Assembly (NCBI GenBank): GCA_047495785.1
Contig: JBLDXI010000021.1
Span: forward strand, 1,550,001 to 1,614,000
Direction of reading: 5' to 3'
DNA: 64,000 bases
DNA from: Lepidodermella squamata
Lineage: Eukaryota; Gastrotricha
Shown: positions 24,728 to 35,993 of the stretch, piece after piece
Position numbering within the stretch: position 1 is the stretch's first letter
Layout of the letters: each line of letters starts with the position of its first letter
Notes under the pieces: model-generated
What the model was told of the DNA's origin: nothing
Seen by the model: only the letters and a program-made list of their open reading frames with translations
Database searches by the model: none
Position numbers and translations under genes: made by a program

Positions 24728-24945
24728 ACAGTGGGTCTTCTGTGCTATTTTTTGGCAGAGGTGCAGAGTCAGATGCTTCCTTATTTGTAGTGCTCTTGTG
24801 TTGCGAGATAATTGAATGAAACGCACTGCTGACGAGAAAAAAATATAATAAATCAAAGAAAAATGAAATCGACTTGTCTTTTGTTCACATTATACATATT
24901 GCGTTTAATATTCTTAGTAGAATGTTAATGTTAAATTGTTGATTT

Positions 24946-27900
24946 ATGAGACCCGAACTCCTCAATCAGCAATCGCATCATTCTACAGAATGCAATGGCG
25001 AACTGCATCAGTGCTTGACCTCAGGAGCCGCCTTGAAAGTCTTGATTTCTGACCTCGAAACCGCTGTCGGTAAATTCCAAGAGCAAAACAAACGGACATT
25101 CGCTTCTGTACTCAAATCAGTCTACGAAAATCCGTTCTCCTTCTGGCCAAATTTCATCTACTCACTGCTGGTCATCGCTCTTGCACTTGTAGTATTCGTT
25201 TTCTCATCTGATTCGTGGTTCTTGATTGAAGCGGCGTTGTTTTTTCTCGTCGTTTGCGTCAATTTATTCTTCGTCATCATCGACTCGGTTTTTACCCGCG
25301 AGGAGTTTGCACTAAAAATCAGCCGTCTTATCGACCACTTGAAGTCGCTTGATGACACTAAATTAAGCTTTTGCGATTTAAGGAATATCGAATTTTTCCC
25401 GTCGTCCTCAATTTCCAGGGTCGTGCGAGATGATCAGGTGATAGTCGTACCGTCAGCTGTTACAGTTCGCGGCGATATTGTTGCTTTATTGCCTGGCGAA
25501 AGACCGCCGTGCCATGCAACTCACTTACTTGAATATTCTCCTCCTCTGGAAAGACACCATCCGTGTGCAACTGAGTCGATCGATTCCGGCCTGAAAGCTT
25601 CAGACTTGCTATCGGACCGGACCAGCATTGTCCCGTATCCGAGTAACGCGTATTACAAGTTGAATGAAACACCGATTGTTGAGAAAATAAAAGAAAAATT
25701 GTTCTCCCGCAAACAACATCTGCCCCCGCCGATTTTGCGGTTGATTTATTCCGTGAGACGGTGGCATTTTTTCGTGGTAGTACCAGCTACCATAGCAGTG
25801 TCGGTTATTTTTGTTGCATTGATGAGCTTCATCCACGGCTATGATACTCTGCAAAGCATTGTCTGCGACTTATTTCCGTTCATAATCCACTCGGTCTATG
25901 CAATTTCGATACCGTTTTTGCCGACCATTTTGACGATTTTGCGCATTCATGGTAACGCGTTGATTGTCGACGAATCAAAACGCCTGTTGAGTACGCGAAA
26001 TGAGCGGGCTGATTCAGGCGCAGATGAGGCTTATGAGCATGTCGAAGTAATTCGGCCGACTGATTTATTCACTCAATCGAAAATGCTAGTATTTCGAGAT
26101 TTGCTCCTCGGTCGTTTGCCCGAGTCGTTACCTCGCACCGGCAATATTTTATTCGGCTTCGCAAATTTGAACTATTTATGTGCTATTGATAAAGAAGGCG
26201 TGTTGTCTTGTCCAAAACCTGTTCTGCAAAAATTGCTAATTTTTTCGTCTGCTCAACAAGGAGGCACGTTATCGTCTCAGGCTTCGGCTTCGAATGCGAA
26301 TATGCCGAGAAATGTCAGTTTCGGCACTTTCATGAGCTCCGACACGGTCTCGTCCGCTCAGGGCAAACATTGCCGTCTCGAAACTCTGCACGCAATCACT
26401 AAAATGCAAAATGGCACTCTGCATCTCGATTTTGATGAAAAACAATGGTTTCGACATTTGGGAGTCCTCAAGGCGATTGGGCTCAATATGGTGGTCACGT
26501 CATCGCAAATTTACAATGACAGATGCCGATCGTTCGTCAACTACCTCAACAGGTATACTTTTTACTTCATTTTATCGTTAGACAACGGAGTGATCAGAAT
26601 ACACATTGCGCATGCGTAATTGATACGAATTAATTGATGATATGTATGAACAATTCACAAAGCATATATTTGAGCTTTCAACGCAGAGAGTTGCAGAGAG
26701 TATCTGATGGTTGATGGTATCGATCTACTTGATAGTTGGTCGCTTTAATTAGCAACGTAGCAGAAATTTCAAAAAATCGTTTGAAATTCATGAAATTCAA
26801 TCAAATTAATCACAGTCATTCAAATGGATCAGCTCATGCTGACGGCTGATTTCGTTTACAGATTAACTTTGATGATTTTTCTAATTTTAGTCCGTTCTTC
26901 CGTTCCATCGTCGACTCTCCTACAACAATAACACCACCTCCTGTTTCGAACGGCCCTTCAATTACAGCCGCCAACCACCTGGATCTGGTCAACATGCACA
27001 CTTTTATGCCCCTGACTGAGCGAATTGGCTTCCGAACCGAGCAAACCCTGGCGAATTACAAAGTTGAGGAATTCGTCGGAATTTACTCATCCGCTTTTCC
27101 CTCGCCTCTTCGCCGCGCTTTTGCCACGGTTTGCCGCGATTTGACAACGCCTTCGATGGCAAATGCTCATCAGTTGTTCTGTCAAGGCCATCCTGATCTC
27201 ATTTTAGCAATGTGCTCTGACTTTTGGGACGGTACTGATTTACATCCATTTACTCCTGGAATCAGAGCGCGAGTGAAAGATTTCTGCAATCGAAGGTAAA
27301 AGCATAACCACCCACCTTAATCTTTAATTAATATTCTCTATTTACAGCTCACAAACAGGATATTGTGTAGCGCTATCATATGCTCCATTGTCTCATCCAT
27401 TACGGCCATTCACTAATGACGCTTGCTTGAGATTTGTGCCTCGAAACGAGTTCCCTCCATCTGCCTCCGCCAGTCCAATGATGGCTGCGAGCGCGCACAA
27501 TCTTGCGCCTCGCTGGGCTGACTTCGTCGAGGAAGGAAATCAGATTTTCATCGGCGTTGCCGTTCTTCAATCCCAACCGCTCATGCCTGTCATTCAACTC
27601 GTTCAAAATCTTAAGGCGGCTTGTTCGCGTTTTGTTTATTTCTCACGCGAAAGTGAACTGATGAGCCGAGCCTTCGCCGAAAAATTGGGCGTTGAAGCGA
27701 ATTGGAACTGCTTCATTTCACTAGCTGAGCCTAAAGATCAGGGAACGACCAGCGCGGCGAATCAAAATGAGCAGGCTGAAAATGATGAAACAGCGCAATT
27801 ATTGACGAGACCTTCTGGAATTTCCACCTCCATTTCCTGCGCTCCAGCTGTAGTTTTGGCCAAAGAAACGTCGAGCGGAGCCTCTAGCCGAAGTGGAAGT

Positions 27901-29604
27901 CCGACCACTGATGGATACAACCCGGGGAGGAGGCAGCGCCAAGTTTCAACAGCGAGTGGTGCCCCTGTCATTTCGATTAAAACATCATCAAGCGCTCCTA
28001 ATTTATCACTATTTTGTGTCGGAGAAAACGGAGAATCAGAAGTATTGAACGGCCGGACAAGCCCACTTGGAGTGCCGGGCGGCAGTAGTAATGCGGAAAC
28101 GGGGGATGAATTATCGTCACATGCCAGCACTGATTTGATAAACGTGATTGAAAATCGCGCTCAGTTACCCCGAGGCATTAAGGAGGTTCGGCCTCATCTC
28201 GCCGAATGTGACAATGTCCCGCTTCTAGTGTCGCTTTTCACGGACTGCACGCAAAATTCTACGGATGAAATGATGTCGATTATGGCAGAAAACAACGGAG
28301 TGGTTTGTTCTCTTGGCTCGTCGATGGTTGCTGATAACTTCCTGAGTTTTGCTCGAACTGATTGCGCAGTTTCAGTCGTGCCTATCGCTCCGTCAGCGCC
28401 GAATCATTTCAAGACGCTGTCATCGAGCAACGGTGGCAGTTTCGTGTTGACTGGTTCTTCGACTATTCCAACAATGAATCTATCTCAGCAGTAAGTTTTT
28501 ACGCATTTTCTTAGAATGGACTAGAAAAACTGACGGTTTTTTTCCAGGTACTCGGCTGCACTTTCAGCCGGTTTGCAGCAACAAGCTCGTGACATGCACT
28601 GCGATATTGCATCTCGTCTTGTCTCGCTGCCATGTTCATTGACGATTCGACCAAACCGAATCTGTTACCTGCTTCAACTACTCGCTCAGTGCCGTCACTA
28701 CGTCCAGTCAATCAAACAAGTTTTCTTCTATGCCGCTTTCGCATATGGTACCATGGTATTTGCCCATCTCGCGCATCTGATGGCCGATCGTCCGATGCCT
28801 GTGTCTCCTCTTCAGTTTATGTGGCTGAGTCTATTCGCTATACCTGTTCTATCGAGTTCAATGATTACTGCTCCCATCGATTCTGATATTTTGACTCAAC
28901 CGCCTCATCGTGCGAGAGTTACTTCCGCTACCGTAGCAGCTACGATTTGCTACTTCCTTGCTACTTTCCTACCGGCTGTACCACTCTGCTTGGGACTAAC
29001 TGTTCTGTTTGATTATTTTATGTGGAGCGAATTTCAGGGAAAATCTGTTCCATTAATTTGCGCCGAGAGCGATTATCAAATTTTGGATGCTGGTAATGCA
29101 ACTGTTAGCTTGCTGTCATTTCCAACTTACTACCAGTTCATCCCACCATGGTGGAAAATTGCTGGACCTTTGCCGAGCAATTGCTCGGTAAATCCGATTT
29201 TCGCTCAAAATTTCGTGACATTATCATCTGAATTATCGTCAATGTTTCTCGGGCTTTACGTCCTGCTGCTAGCTACTGGTTTCGTCTTTCCTTTAGCGCC
29301 TGTGTGGTCGCGGAATCCTGTTAAATTGTCGCGTCCTTTCTGCACCATTTTGTTGACTTCAATCATCGGGACTGTTCTACTCGCGCTTTCGCACATTTTT
29401 CTCGCTACTTATGACAGAGAGGCGACTCCGTCGTTTCGCGACGTTAACCCATTTTCATGGCTTCTTGCTGTCGTTACGCCGCTGATAATCGCTTTGCCTG
29501 CTCATGAATTGTTCAAAATAAGGCGGATAAAGAAAATTCTGCGACAATTGAAGCGAATTCGGTTAGAATTCAACACTCGGCTCGGTTTGAACTCGCCATT
29601 CTAA
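24946..29604 (+). CDS. TMEM94: TMEM94-like P-type-ATPase-related ER membrane protein
   Basis: TMEM94 is a P-type ATPase-like ER membrane protein linked in recent work to Mg2+ handling. Four exons: 24946-26552, 26891-27295, 27348-28490 and 28548-29604 (1403 residues; human about 1356). N-terminal membrane pairs lie near residues 65-105 and 275-325, and a C-terminal membrane bundle fills the last 300 residues. Family blocks include YLCAIDKEGVLSCPKP, where the classical P-type DKTGT core is replaced by DKEGVLS as in the family (DKQGVLS in human), and QWFRHLGVLKAIGLN. A variable Ser/Gly-rich insert (about 780-900) lies in the cytoplasmic region. Introns 2 and 3 are 52-57 nt; intron 1 is 338 nt. 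The start is the first ATG, 28 nt after a T-rich AG. Confidence 0.88.
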
Positions 29605-30014
29605 ATTTGTTTTTGTTTGCATTACTGCTTCTCTCAACCCGCTGCTGAAATGATGAATAGTCAATATTATTGAAGCTCACTAATCATGTTGAAATAATTA
29701 TCTGGAGACAATTGATTGATAAATCTTAGTAAAATGACGAGTTTGTTTAATTTTCCACTCTTTCAACGTTCTGTTTTACGATATTAAGAATGACGACTTG
29801 AAAATTGTGGTTTAGCTATTAATTTTAGTACATAATACAATGTGATTGATTGCCAGATATTAGTGTCTTGCGTGAGTTCTGTACTTTTGTATCTTATGAT
29901 CACCTAATTTAAGGAAGGTGAAATTTGAAAAAATGAAATACTGAATTTGAATTTGAATTTCTTATTTAGAATATTTTATAATCCTTTTATTTGTATCCCC
30001 GGTTAACACGAAAA
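29605..30014. other. Spacer between TMEM94 and RAB35
   Basis: About 410 bp, very AT-rich, with no gene seen. It should hold the TMEM94 3' UTR. CTTATTTAG at 29969 is the nearest acceptor-like site before the RAB35 start, 45 nt away. Confidence 0.4.
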
Positions 30015-30805
30015 ATGACAGGTGTCCAGCAATACGACCATCTATTCAAAGTCCTAATTATCGGCGATAGCGGTATGTTTTTACTGTCTTTCTGAAGTTA
30101 TGTCCAAATCCTTCGATTACAGCCGTTGGAAAGACCAGCCTAATGAATCGATTCGCTGAAAATTTATTCGTTGGTGAGTTATTTACGCATCAGTCGAATT
30201 AATTGGATTTTACATTTTCTTTATAGCCACATATATTTCTACAATTGGCGTTGATTTCAAGCTGAAAAATATTGTTGTCGATGGAATGAGGGTGAAACTT
30301 CAGATCTGGGACACAGCTGGTCAGGAACGTTTTCGCACAATTTGCGCCTCGTATTATCGCGGAACCCACGGAATTATCGTCGTATATGATGTCACTAACC
30401 CCGAATCGTTCGCCCACGTGAAGCACTGGTTAGAAGAAATCGAGCGAAATTGCGATGGAATAGCTAAGGAGAGCGTGATTCTCGGTAAATTTCCTAACTT
30501 TTCTTTGTACTAAGACTACATTTTATGTTGCAGTTGGTAATAAGGATGATGATGTTGAGAACAAACAAGTTCTAACTCGTGATGCGGAATCTTTCGCTCG
30601 CCAACTAAATCTGCCATTTTTCGAAACTTCTGCCGCTTCAGGCAAAAATGTCGAGGAAATGTTCAATTCATTGACTAGGTTGTGTGTCGCCGCGAAAAAA
30701 CGCAGCGCCCCTCGACAAGGTAACAGCCCGCAGGGTCAGCAGCAAGGCATCAGAATCGGCGGAGAACCTTCGAGCAAAAGTGAAGGCAAAAAGAAGTGTT
30801 GCTGA
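30015..30805 (+). CDS. RAB35: Rab35-type small GTPase
   Basis: Endosome and plasma-membrane recycling GTPase. Exons are 30015-30072, 30123-30173, 30227-30484 and 30534-30805 (212 residues). G1 is GDSAVGKTS, switch I carries STIGVDFK, G3 is [10 protein letters not shown]4 is VGNKDD and G5 is ETSAA; the C terminus ends KKKCC, a double-geranylgeranyl motif. [13 protein letters not shown] and [16 protein letters not shown] point to Rab35 rather than Rab1 or Rab8. A small insertion before G4 ([13 protein letters not shown]) lengthens that loop compared with human. The C-terminal hypervariable region is Gln/Gly/Ser rich. Three short introns have clean GT/AG ends. Confidence 0.88.
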
Positions 30806-31464
30806 TTTTAAGGACCTGTTATCGTACTTTGCCGAGATATTCCTATAATTTAGACAAATTTAGTCTATTTGTAATCGTCTCTCATTTTTACGATGAAATA
30901 GAACAATGCATTTGAAGTTTACGCGCCGTTTTGTTGAATTCGCTGATGGGTGCGCTTTTCTCTGCTTTATTCCCCGAAACTGCTGTCAGTCCGTTGAAAA
31001 CCAAGAAAATCACGTTAATCAAGCAGTATTTATGTTTGTCAGTGAAAAATCTGCTCGGTTTTGAATTTTTACGACGTTCCATTGTGCGTGCTTTTTGAAA
31101 TTTTTCTGTCAAATAATGGGATTACTCTGAGAAAAAGATGACGAATTGATGGTTTGCAATCGTTTCTTACCGTGTCATAGTCCAATATGTTATGCTTTTT
31201 CACGCTGCTAAGTTCACAATCTGCTGTAATAGACTTGATGTGCCTTCTTCCACGCGATTATTATTATTTTGAGCGACGCTTCGAACGATGCGATATTGTA
31301 ACTATTATTGTCATACAAAGACTTTGTGTTATATTATAAATGAAAATGCACCACTTTTATGGTTGAAGGATAACGAAAAGTGAAAAATTAACGAATAAAA
31401 TGATCGTTGAAAATCGCGTTTTTATAGCAATTCCTATGCCGAAAATAGATTGTTTTACAACAAA
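30806..31464. other. Spacer between RAB35 and MIPEP
   Basis: About 660 bp with no gene recognised. It should hold the RAB35 3' UTR. TTTTTATAG at 31427 lies 37 nt before the MIPEP start. Reading frames here are short and unconvincing. Confidence 0.4.
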
Positions 31465-34400
31465 ATGTTAGCCACAAAATTTGGACAAGTGCGTCGCGTT
31501 TCGAGTCTAGCTGCCCTTGTTAATGCCGGTGTCCGCTCCAAACCTAGCGCAGCTCCGAGCGTAGTTCGTTGTGTACATTTACGAAATGAAAACTTGATTC
31601 ATGTTGATCTTGCAGGGTCTTTTTGGTTTCGAGCAGCTTCGGGATCCAATAGGGTTTGAAACACTCACAGAAATGGCACTGACCAAAACAGAATTGTTGC
31701 GCCAGAAGGTCATAAATTTGCCGAAACAGACGCTAAAAGCAAATGTTGTCGAGCTATTTGACGAAATGTCGGATTCGCTATGCCAAGTCGCAGATATGGT
31801 GGGAACTTTTTAAGGCAAATAGAAATAATATGTTTTATACCAGCACTTTTAAGGCGGAATTCGTACGTTTGGCCCATCCCAATATCGATTACCGGCGAAG
31901 TGCGCAAAACGCTTGCGCGAAAATTGGCAGATATGTCGAAGAGCTGAACACTGACGCTGACCTGTATAAATCTTTCAAGCAAGAGCTTTCGAAGCTAAAA
32001 GACCCGACGGATTCGCGTGTGGGCCATCTCTTCCTCGTTGATTTCGAACAAAGCGGCATTCATTTGCCGGAAGATCGACGCGCTGCGTTCGTATCCTCCA
32101 GCGAGAAAATTCTCACGCTGGGAAGTGTTTTCCAACAAAATGTTGATATGCCAACTTTGGTCGATGTATCTCAGCTGCCTAAATCACTTGGATCGTCGTT
32201 GGCGCGCTTTTTCACGTATGACCCGAAGACCAACTCAATGGCCATCGATCGAGTTTTGGCCGATTCGCCTGATCGCAATATCCGAGAGGCGACTTATCGT
32301 TTGTTTTACGCGAAAAATGAGCAAGTTGACGATGTCATCAAACTTCTGATGAATGAACGCCATTCCTTGGCACAATTGTCGGGTTTTGACAATTTTGCCA
32401 CTCGCACCATCGCCCCGAATACAATGGCCGGAAATGTTGAGTTTGTTAAGGAGGTTGTTCAAAGAGTTTCAGAAGCGATTCGGCCAGCTGCTGATAAGGA
32501 GCTAGCTGAAATCGCAGCTGCGATGAAAAAAGACGGCATCGACCAACAAGTGGCTCCTTGGGATTTGATTCATTATGCGCGGAAAATTCGGGCGGATATG
32601 CTAGATGACGAAGCGGGCTACAAGCAGTTGAAAGATTTCTTCTCGTTGGGGTCAGTCTTGGCCGGCTTGGATAAGCTATTCGGCAATCTTTATGGGGTTC
32701 ATTTGAAGCTTGAAGTTCCTGCGCCAGGAGAGCTCTGGTCTGATGAAGTTTTCAAGTTGGTAAGTTCATGGTTACCCATTGAAAAAAGAAAGATGGAGGT
32801 AATGGTAGAAACGCCTGCCAATTCATTGAAGCAATAATTATTCGGGTCTGCAATTTGCACCCCGCGAGGGTGTATCCGATTTTACTCGCTTTACTCGCTC
32901 CGACTTCACTCGATTTTACCAAATTCAAACGGTAAAGAACTATGAATAAGCCGTGTTTGCTGGAAACGATGCAACACTGTTTCAAACGCAAGTAATTAAA
33001 CAAGGTGAAATGTGAGCTAGCCAGATTACATGAGCAATTTTGAGCAAGAGATTATTAGCAAAATTGTTCTGATGAATAGAGTTAATGGCTACAATTTTTC
33101 ATTCGTCACTGGGTTTCGGCGCAATTCATAATTAAAATCGCCCTCAATTATACTTTCATATATCACCGTGTTTTCAGTGAGCATGTCCACAATAGAGTCC
33201 ATAGCTCCGAGTCCACAATAGAACAGTTGACTAACCAAAAAAGAAAGCGACACCAAGTTGCTTCTGATTACAACTTTATTTATAACGGGCAACGTTTCGA
33301 TCCTTGCGTGGACGCTGACTCGGGTTTTCATTTCCTCATAGAACAGTTGGTCGTTTGTAGACAGCATCAAAGGATGAGCTTTCCATGTTTCGAAGCGATC
33401 GATATGACTAGCGTTTCAAGCAGACGTAGATTTGGGATTGATAATCGCCTTGCTTTGTGGAAAGACTTCTTCATAAGGATGGCAACCGGCAACACATCTA
33501 CAATGAGCATTTTATAGCTGAAGATTACTACTTTAAAGTACTTCATTCCAACAATTTTACTCTGAACGGCTGTGTTCTTGCGAACAACGTACATGTAGGC
33601 TTGCATTACTGATTATATTTGCGGCAGCCGCAAATCTTCGGCTCGCAGCCCGTCAGCGCTACTTAGGCGATCGCGGAGGGCTGCCCACAGGTGTTTGATA
33701 AGGCGTGCAGTACTTCAAAAGAGTCGTCAGCAAACGGCGAGGCGGCACATTCAAGTTGTCGAGGCTGTTCCTATTAAAAAGGAAGGACCATAAGATTTTA
33801 TCGCCCAGCACCATGAGGTCGTCAATCTGCTGAACGTGCTGAACGTGCTGAACGTGCTGAACGTGTTCGGTAGTAGAGTTGAAAGTCGAGATGCAGCTGC
33901 GGACGTCATTTCTGGTGACGGCTCGTCGATTGGCACTGGCGTTTCTTTAAAAATATCAGATTTATGCTTCTGACCTTGACAGCTCTTCCGATTGCAGAAC
34001 AACAGTTAACCATCGTCGCCGTAGACTTCCCGTTGGTGTAGAGAAATACCACCGCATTTGCAATAGGAGCATTTGATGGTCGATTGCTCTTCAATGCTGA
34101 CTGGCTTCCAGGCGGGAGGCTTTGCACATCTATGAAATTGAGTAGGACTTTAAGAGCCGGTAGCGGCAGCCTGTTGCAATCGATCGGCAACGTGCATTGA
34201 CCGTTGTCGTGGTCGCGAAACGGGTGATGGATTAGCTGATAGTAAGCAAATCGGCAAACGATTTGACCAGCTTGACCGTTGGTACCGTTGAAAGCCCGTG
34301 TGAACCATGAGATTACGCCCTCGGAGAAAAATCGTCTAAACCATCCCAGCGACCCGTGACGTGCAGCAGATTGCGGCAAATGACCGAGAAAATGCAGTAG

Positions 34401-35841
34401 CAGAGTTTCTAATCTACAAACTCCGAGAAGAATTGGAAACATCTGCTGAAATCGGCAAATTAAACGATGCAATCGTAGCGAACTAGTGTTAGGCAAATAG
34501 TCCTTCAGCAGCGTTGGCCCGACGGGTGTAATTTTCAGAAGTTTGAAATGCTTGGCCTTCTTTGATGCGCTAAAAAGGCTAATTCATGAAGCATTGATGC
34601 CTCGTCGAATATAATCAGATCGGTTTGACGCATCAGTGAGGCTAAGGCGCTCCGTGCCGAGCTGTTACAAGTAGTATGTTCATTGGCTCCTTCGATTGGA
34701 ATTTCGAAGACGGAATGAGCATTGCGCCCATTCTGCGTTTTTGCAGAAGATGAAGCTTTCGCGTCAAAAGTTGAGCCGAAGTTTTTACTTTTCTTTTTCT
34801 ATACACTTTGTGGTTACGTTTTGAGAACTCGATTCTCTGTCATTTTTAGGCAGTGGTGAATACTTCGACCGGAGAAACATTGGGCCATATATTTCTCGAC
34901 CTGTTTGAGCGGTCTCAAAAACCTGTCATGGAATGCCACTTCACGATTCGAGGTGGTCGATCACTGCCAAGCGGTAAATACCAGACGCCAGTAGTGGTGC
35001 TCATGCTTAATTTTAACGCTCCGGGTCGAGGCAGACCAGCGTTTTTGGGCCTAGCTCAAATCGAAAATTTGTTCCATGAATTTGGCCATGCTATGCATTC
35101 AGTTCTTGGAAGGACCAAGTACCAACACGTAACCGGTACCCGTTGCCCTACAGATTTCGCCGAGGTTCCATCTGTCTTGATGGAGTCTTTTTCACACGAT
35201 CCCCGAGTCGCAGCATTATACGCGACTCACTATGAAACTGGTAAAGCTGCGCCTTCTGAAGTATTGCACAAAGCCCTGCATGGGATGAGACATGCGTTTC
35301 GGTTGATTGATATGCAACAGCAATTAGCTTACACTGACTTCGATCTCGCCCTGCACTGTCCCCCGTCTGGTTCGCCACCGCCTGTCGACGACATTTCGGG
35401 GCTATATGCCAAAATTTGGCAGAAAAATTGCGGCGTTGAAATGCCAAAAAATGTGGTAAGTTTCGGAAATTGCTCCTCGTGTTGATAAGTAAATTCATGT
35501 TCTCTTTTCCTCAGGCCCAGTATCAACGGTTTGCACATTTAGTTGGCTACGGCTCGCGATACTACTCGGTTAGTTGGCAGAATTTTTGTTCAATTTTGTG
35601 TATTTATTTTTGTGTGTTTCAGTATCTTCTGAGCCGAGCTGTAGCTGGGTTATTATGGCGGCACATGTTTCAAGATGATCCATTGTGTCTAATGACACCA
35701 TCGGGTAGTCAGCTTCGAAAACGAATGCTGGAACACGGCGGCATGGTCGAGCCGCGAAAACTGGTCGAACAAACACTAGGAATTCCTGCGTTAACCGCTA
35801 AAGACGTTGCGAATGCTGTGGTTGAACAGACTATTCAATGA
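31465..35841 (+). CDS. MIPEP: Mitochondrial intermediate peptidase (M3 metallopeptidase)
   Basis: Removes an octapeptide from a subset of imported precursors in the matrix. Six exons: 31465 to about 31560, 31616-31798, 31854-32759, 34850-35455, 35515-35568 and 35623-35841 (about 687 residues; human 713). The exon 1 donor could be at 31560, 31563 or 31572, all in phase 0. The N terminus is basic and Ser/Ala rich, a matrix signal. GLFGFEQLRDP matches the family. The zinc site HEFGH lies in ENLFHEFGHAMHSVLG, followed by GTRCPTDFAEVPS. FAHLVGYGSRYYSYLLSRAVA is the conserved substrate loop, split by an intron. Intron 3 is about 2.1 kb against about 50 nt for the others and contains transposon debris. 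Confidence 0.95.
33831..33875. repeat. 9-bp tandem repeat (TGAACGTGC)
   Basis: About five head-to-tail copies of TGAACGTGC inside the long MIPEP intron. On the minus strand one frame reads as repeated Thr-Phe-Ser, part of an open frame without other support. Confidence 0.8.
34535..34770 (-). mobile_element. Helitron-like (PIF1-type) helicase fragment
   Basis: Minus-strand translation gives GRNAHSVFEIPIEG, then TCNSSARSALASLMRQTDLI, then IFDEASMLHELAFL. This matches the Helitron PIF1-type helicase between motifs Ia and II: GRTAHSxFKIP, SALAELLRxADLIIWDEAPM. The Walker B segment is therefore present in changed form (FDEAS). The Walker A region is not found upstream, and the frame closes at 34535. 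It is a broken, non-functional remnant inserted antisense to MIPEP. Confidence 0.7.
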
Positions 35842-35993
35842 GAATCAATTATTTCGTCAATAGTTTCTTTATTCTCCAGCGAATTTGTGCCCTGTGATGA
35901 AATTATAGATAAATAAAACAATGTGTGCCTTCGAAATGTTCGCTTTTATTTTCTTCGCGCAAGCCCAACAAAATAAAACAAGGGCACAACTTT

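Larger units (their letters stand above)
32760..34849. other. Oversized MIPEP intron containing transposon debris
   Basis: This intron is about forty times longer than the others of the gene, with canonical ends (GTAAGT at the start, CATTTTTAG at the end). Its flanking exons code for continuous peptidase sequence (VFKL then AVVNTST). Inside are a minus-strand helicase fragment and a 9-bp tandem repeat. The remainder has no assignable feature; short open frames on both strands are not convincing. Confidence 0.7.
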
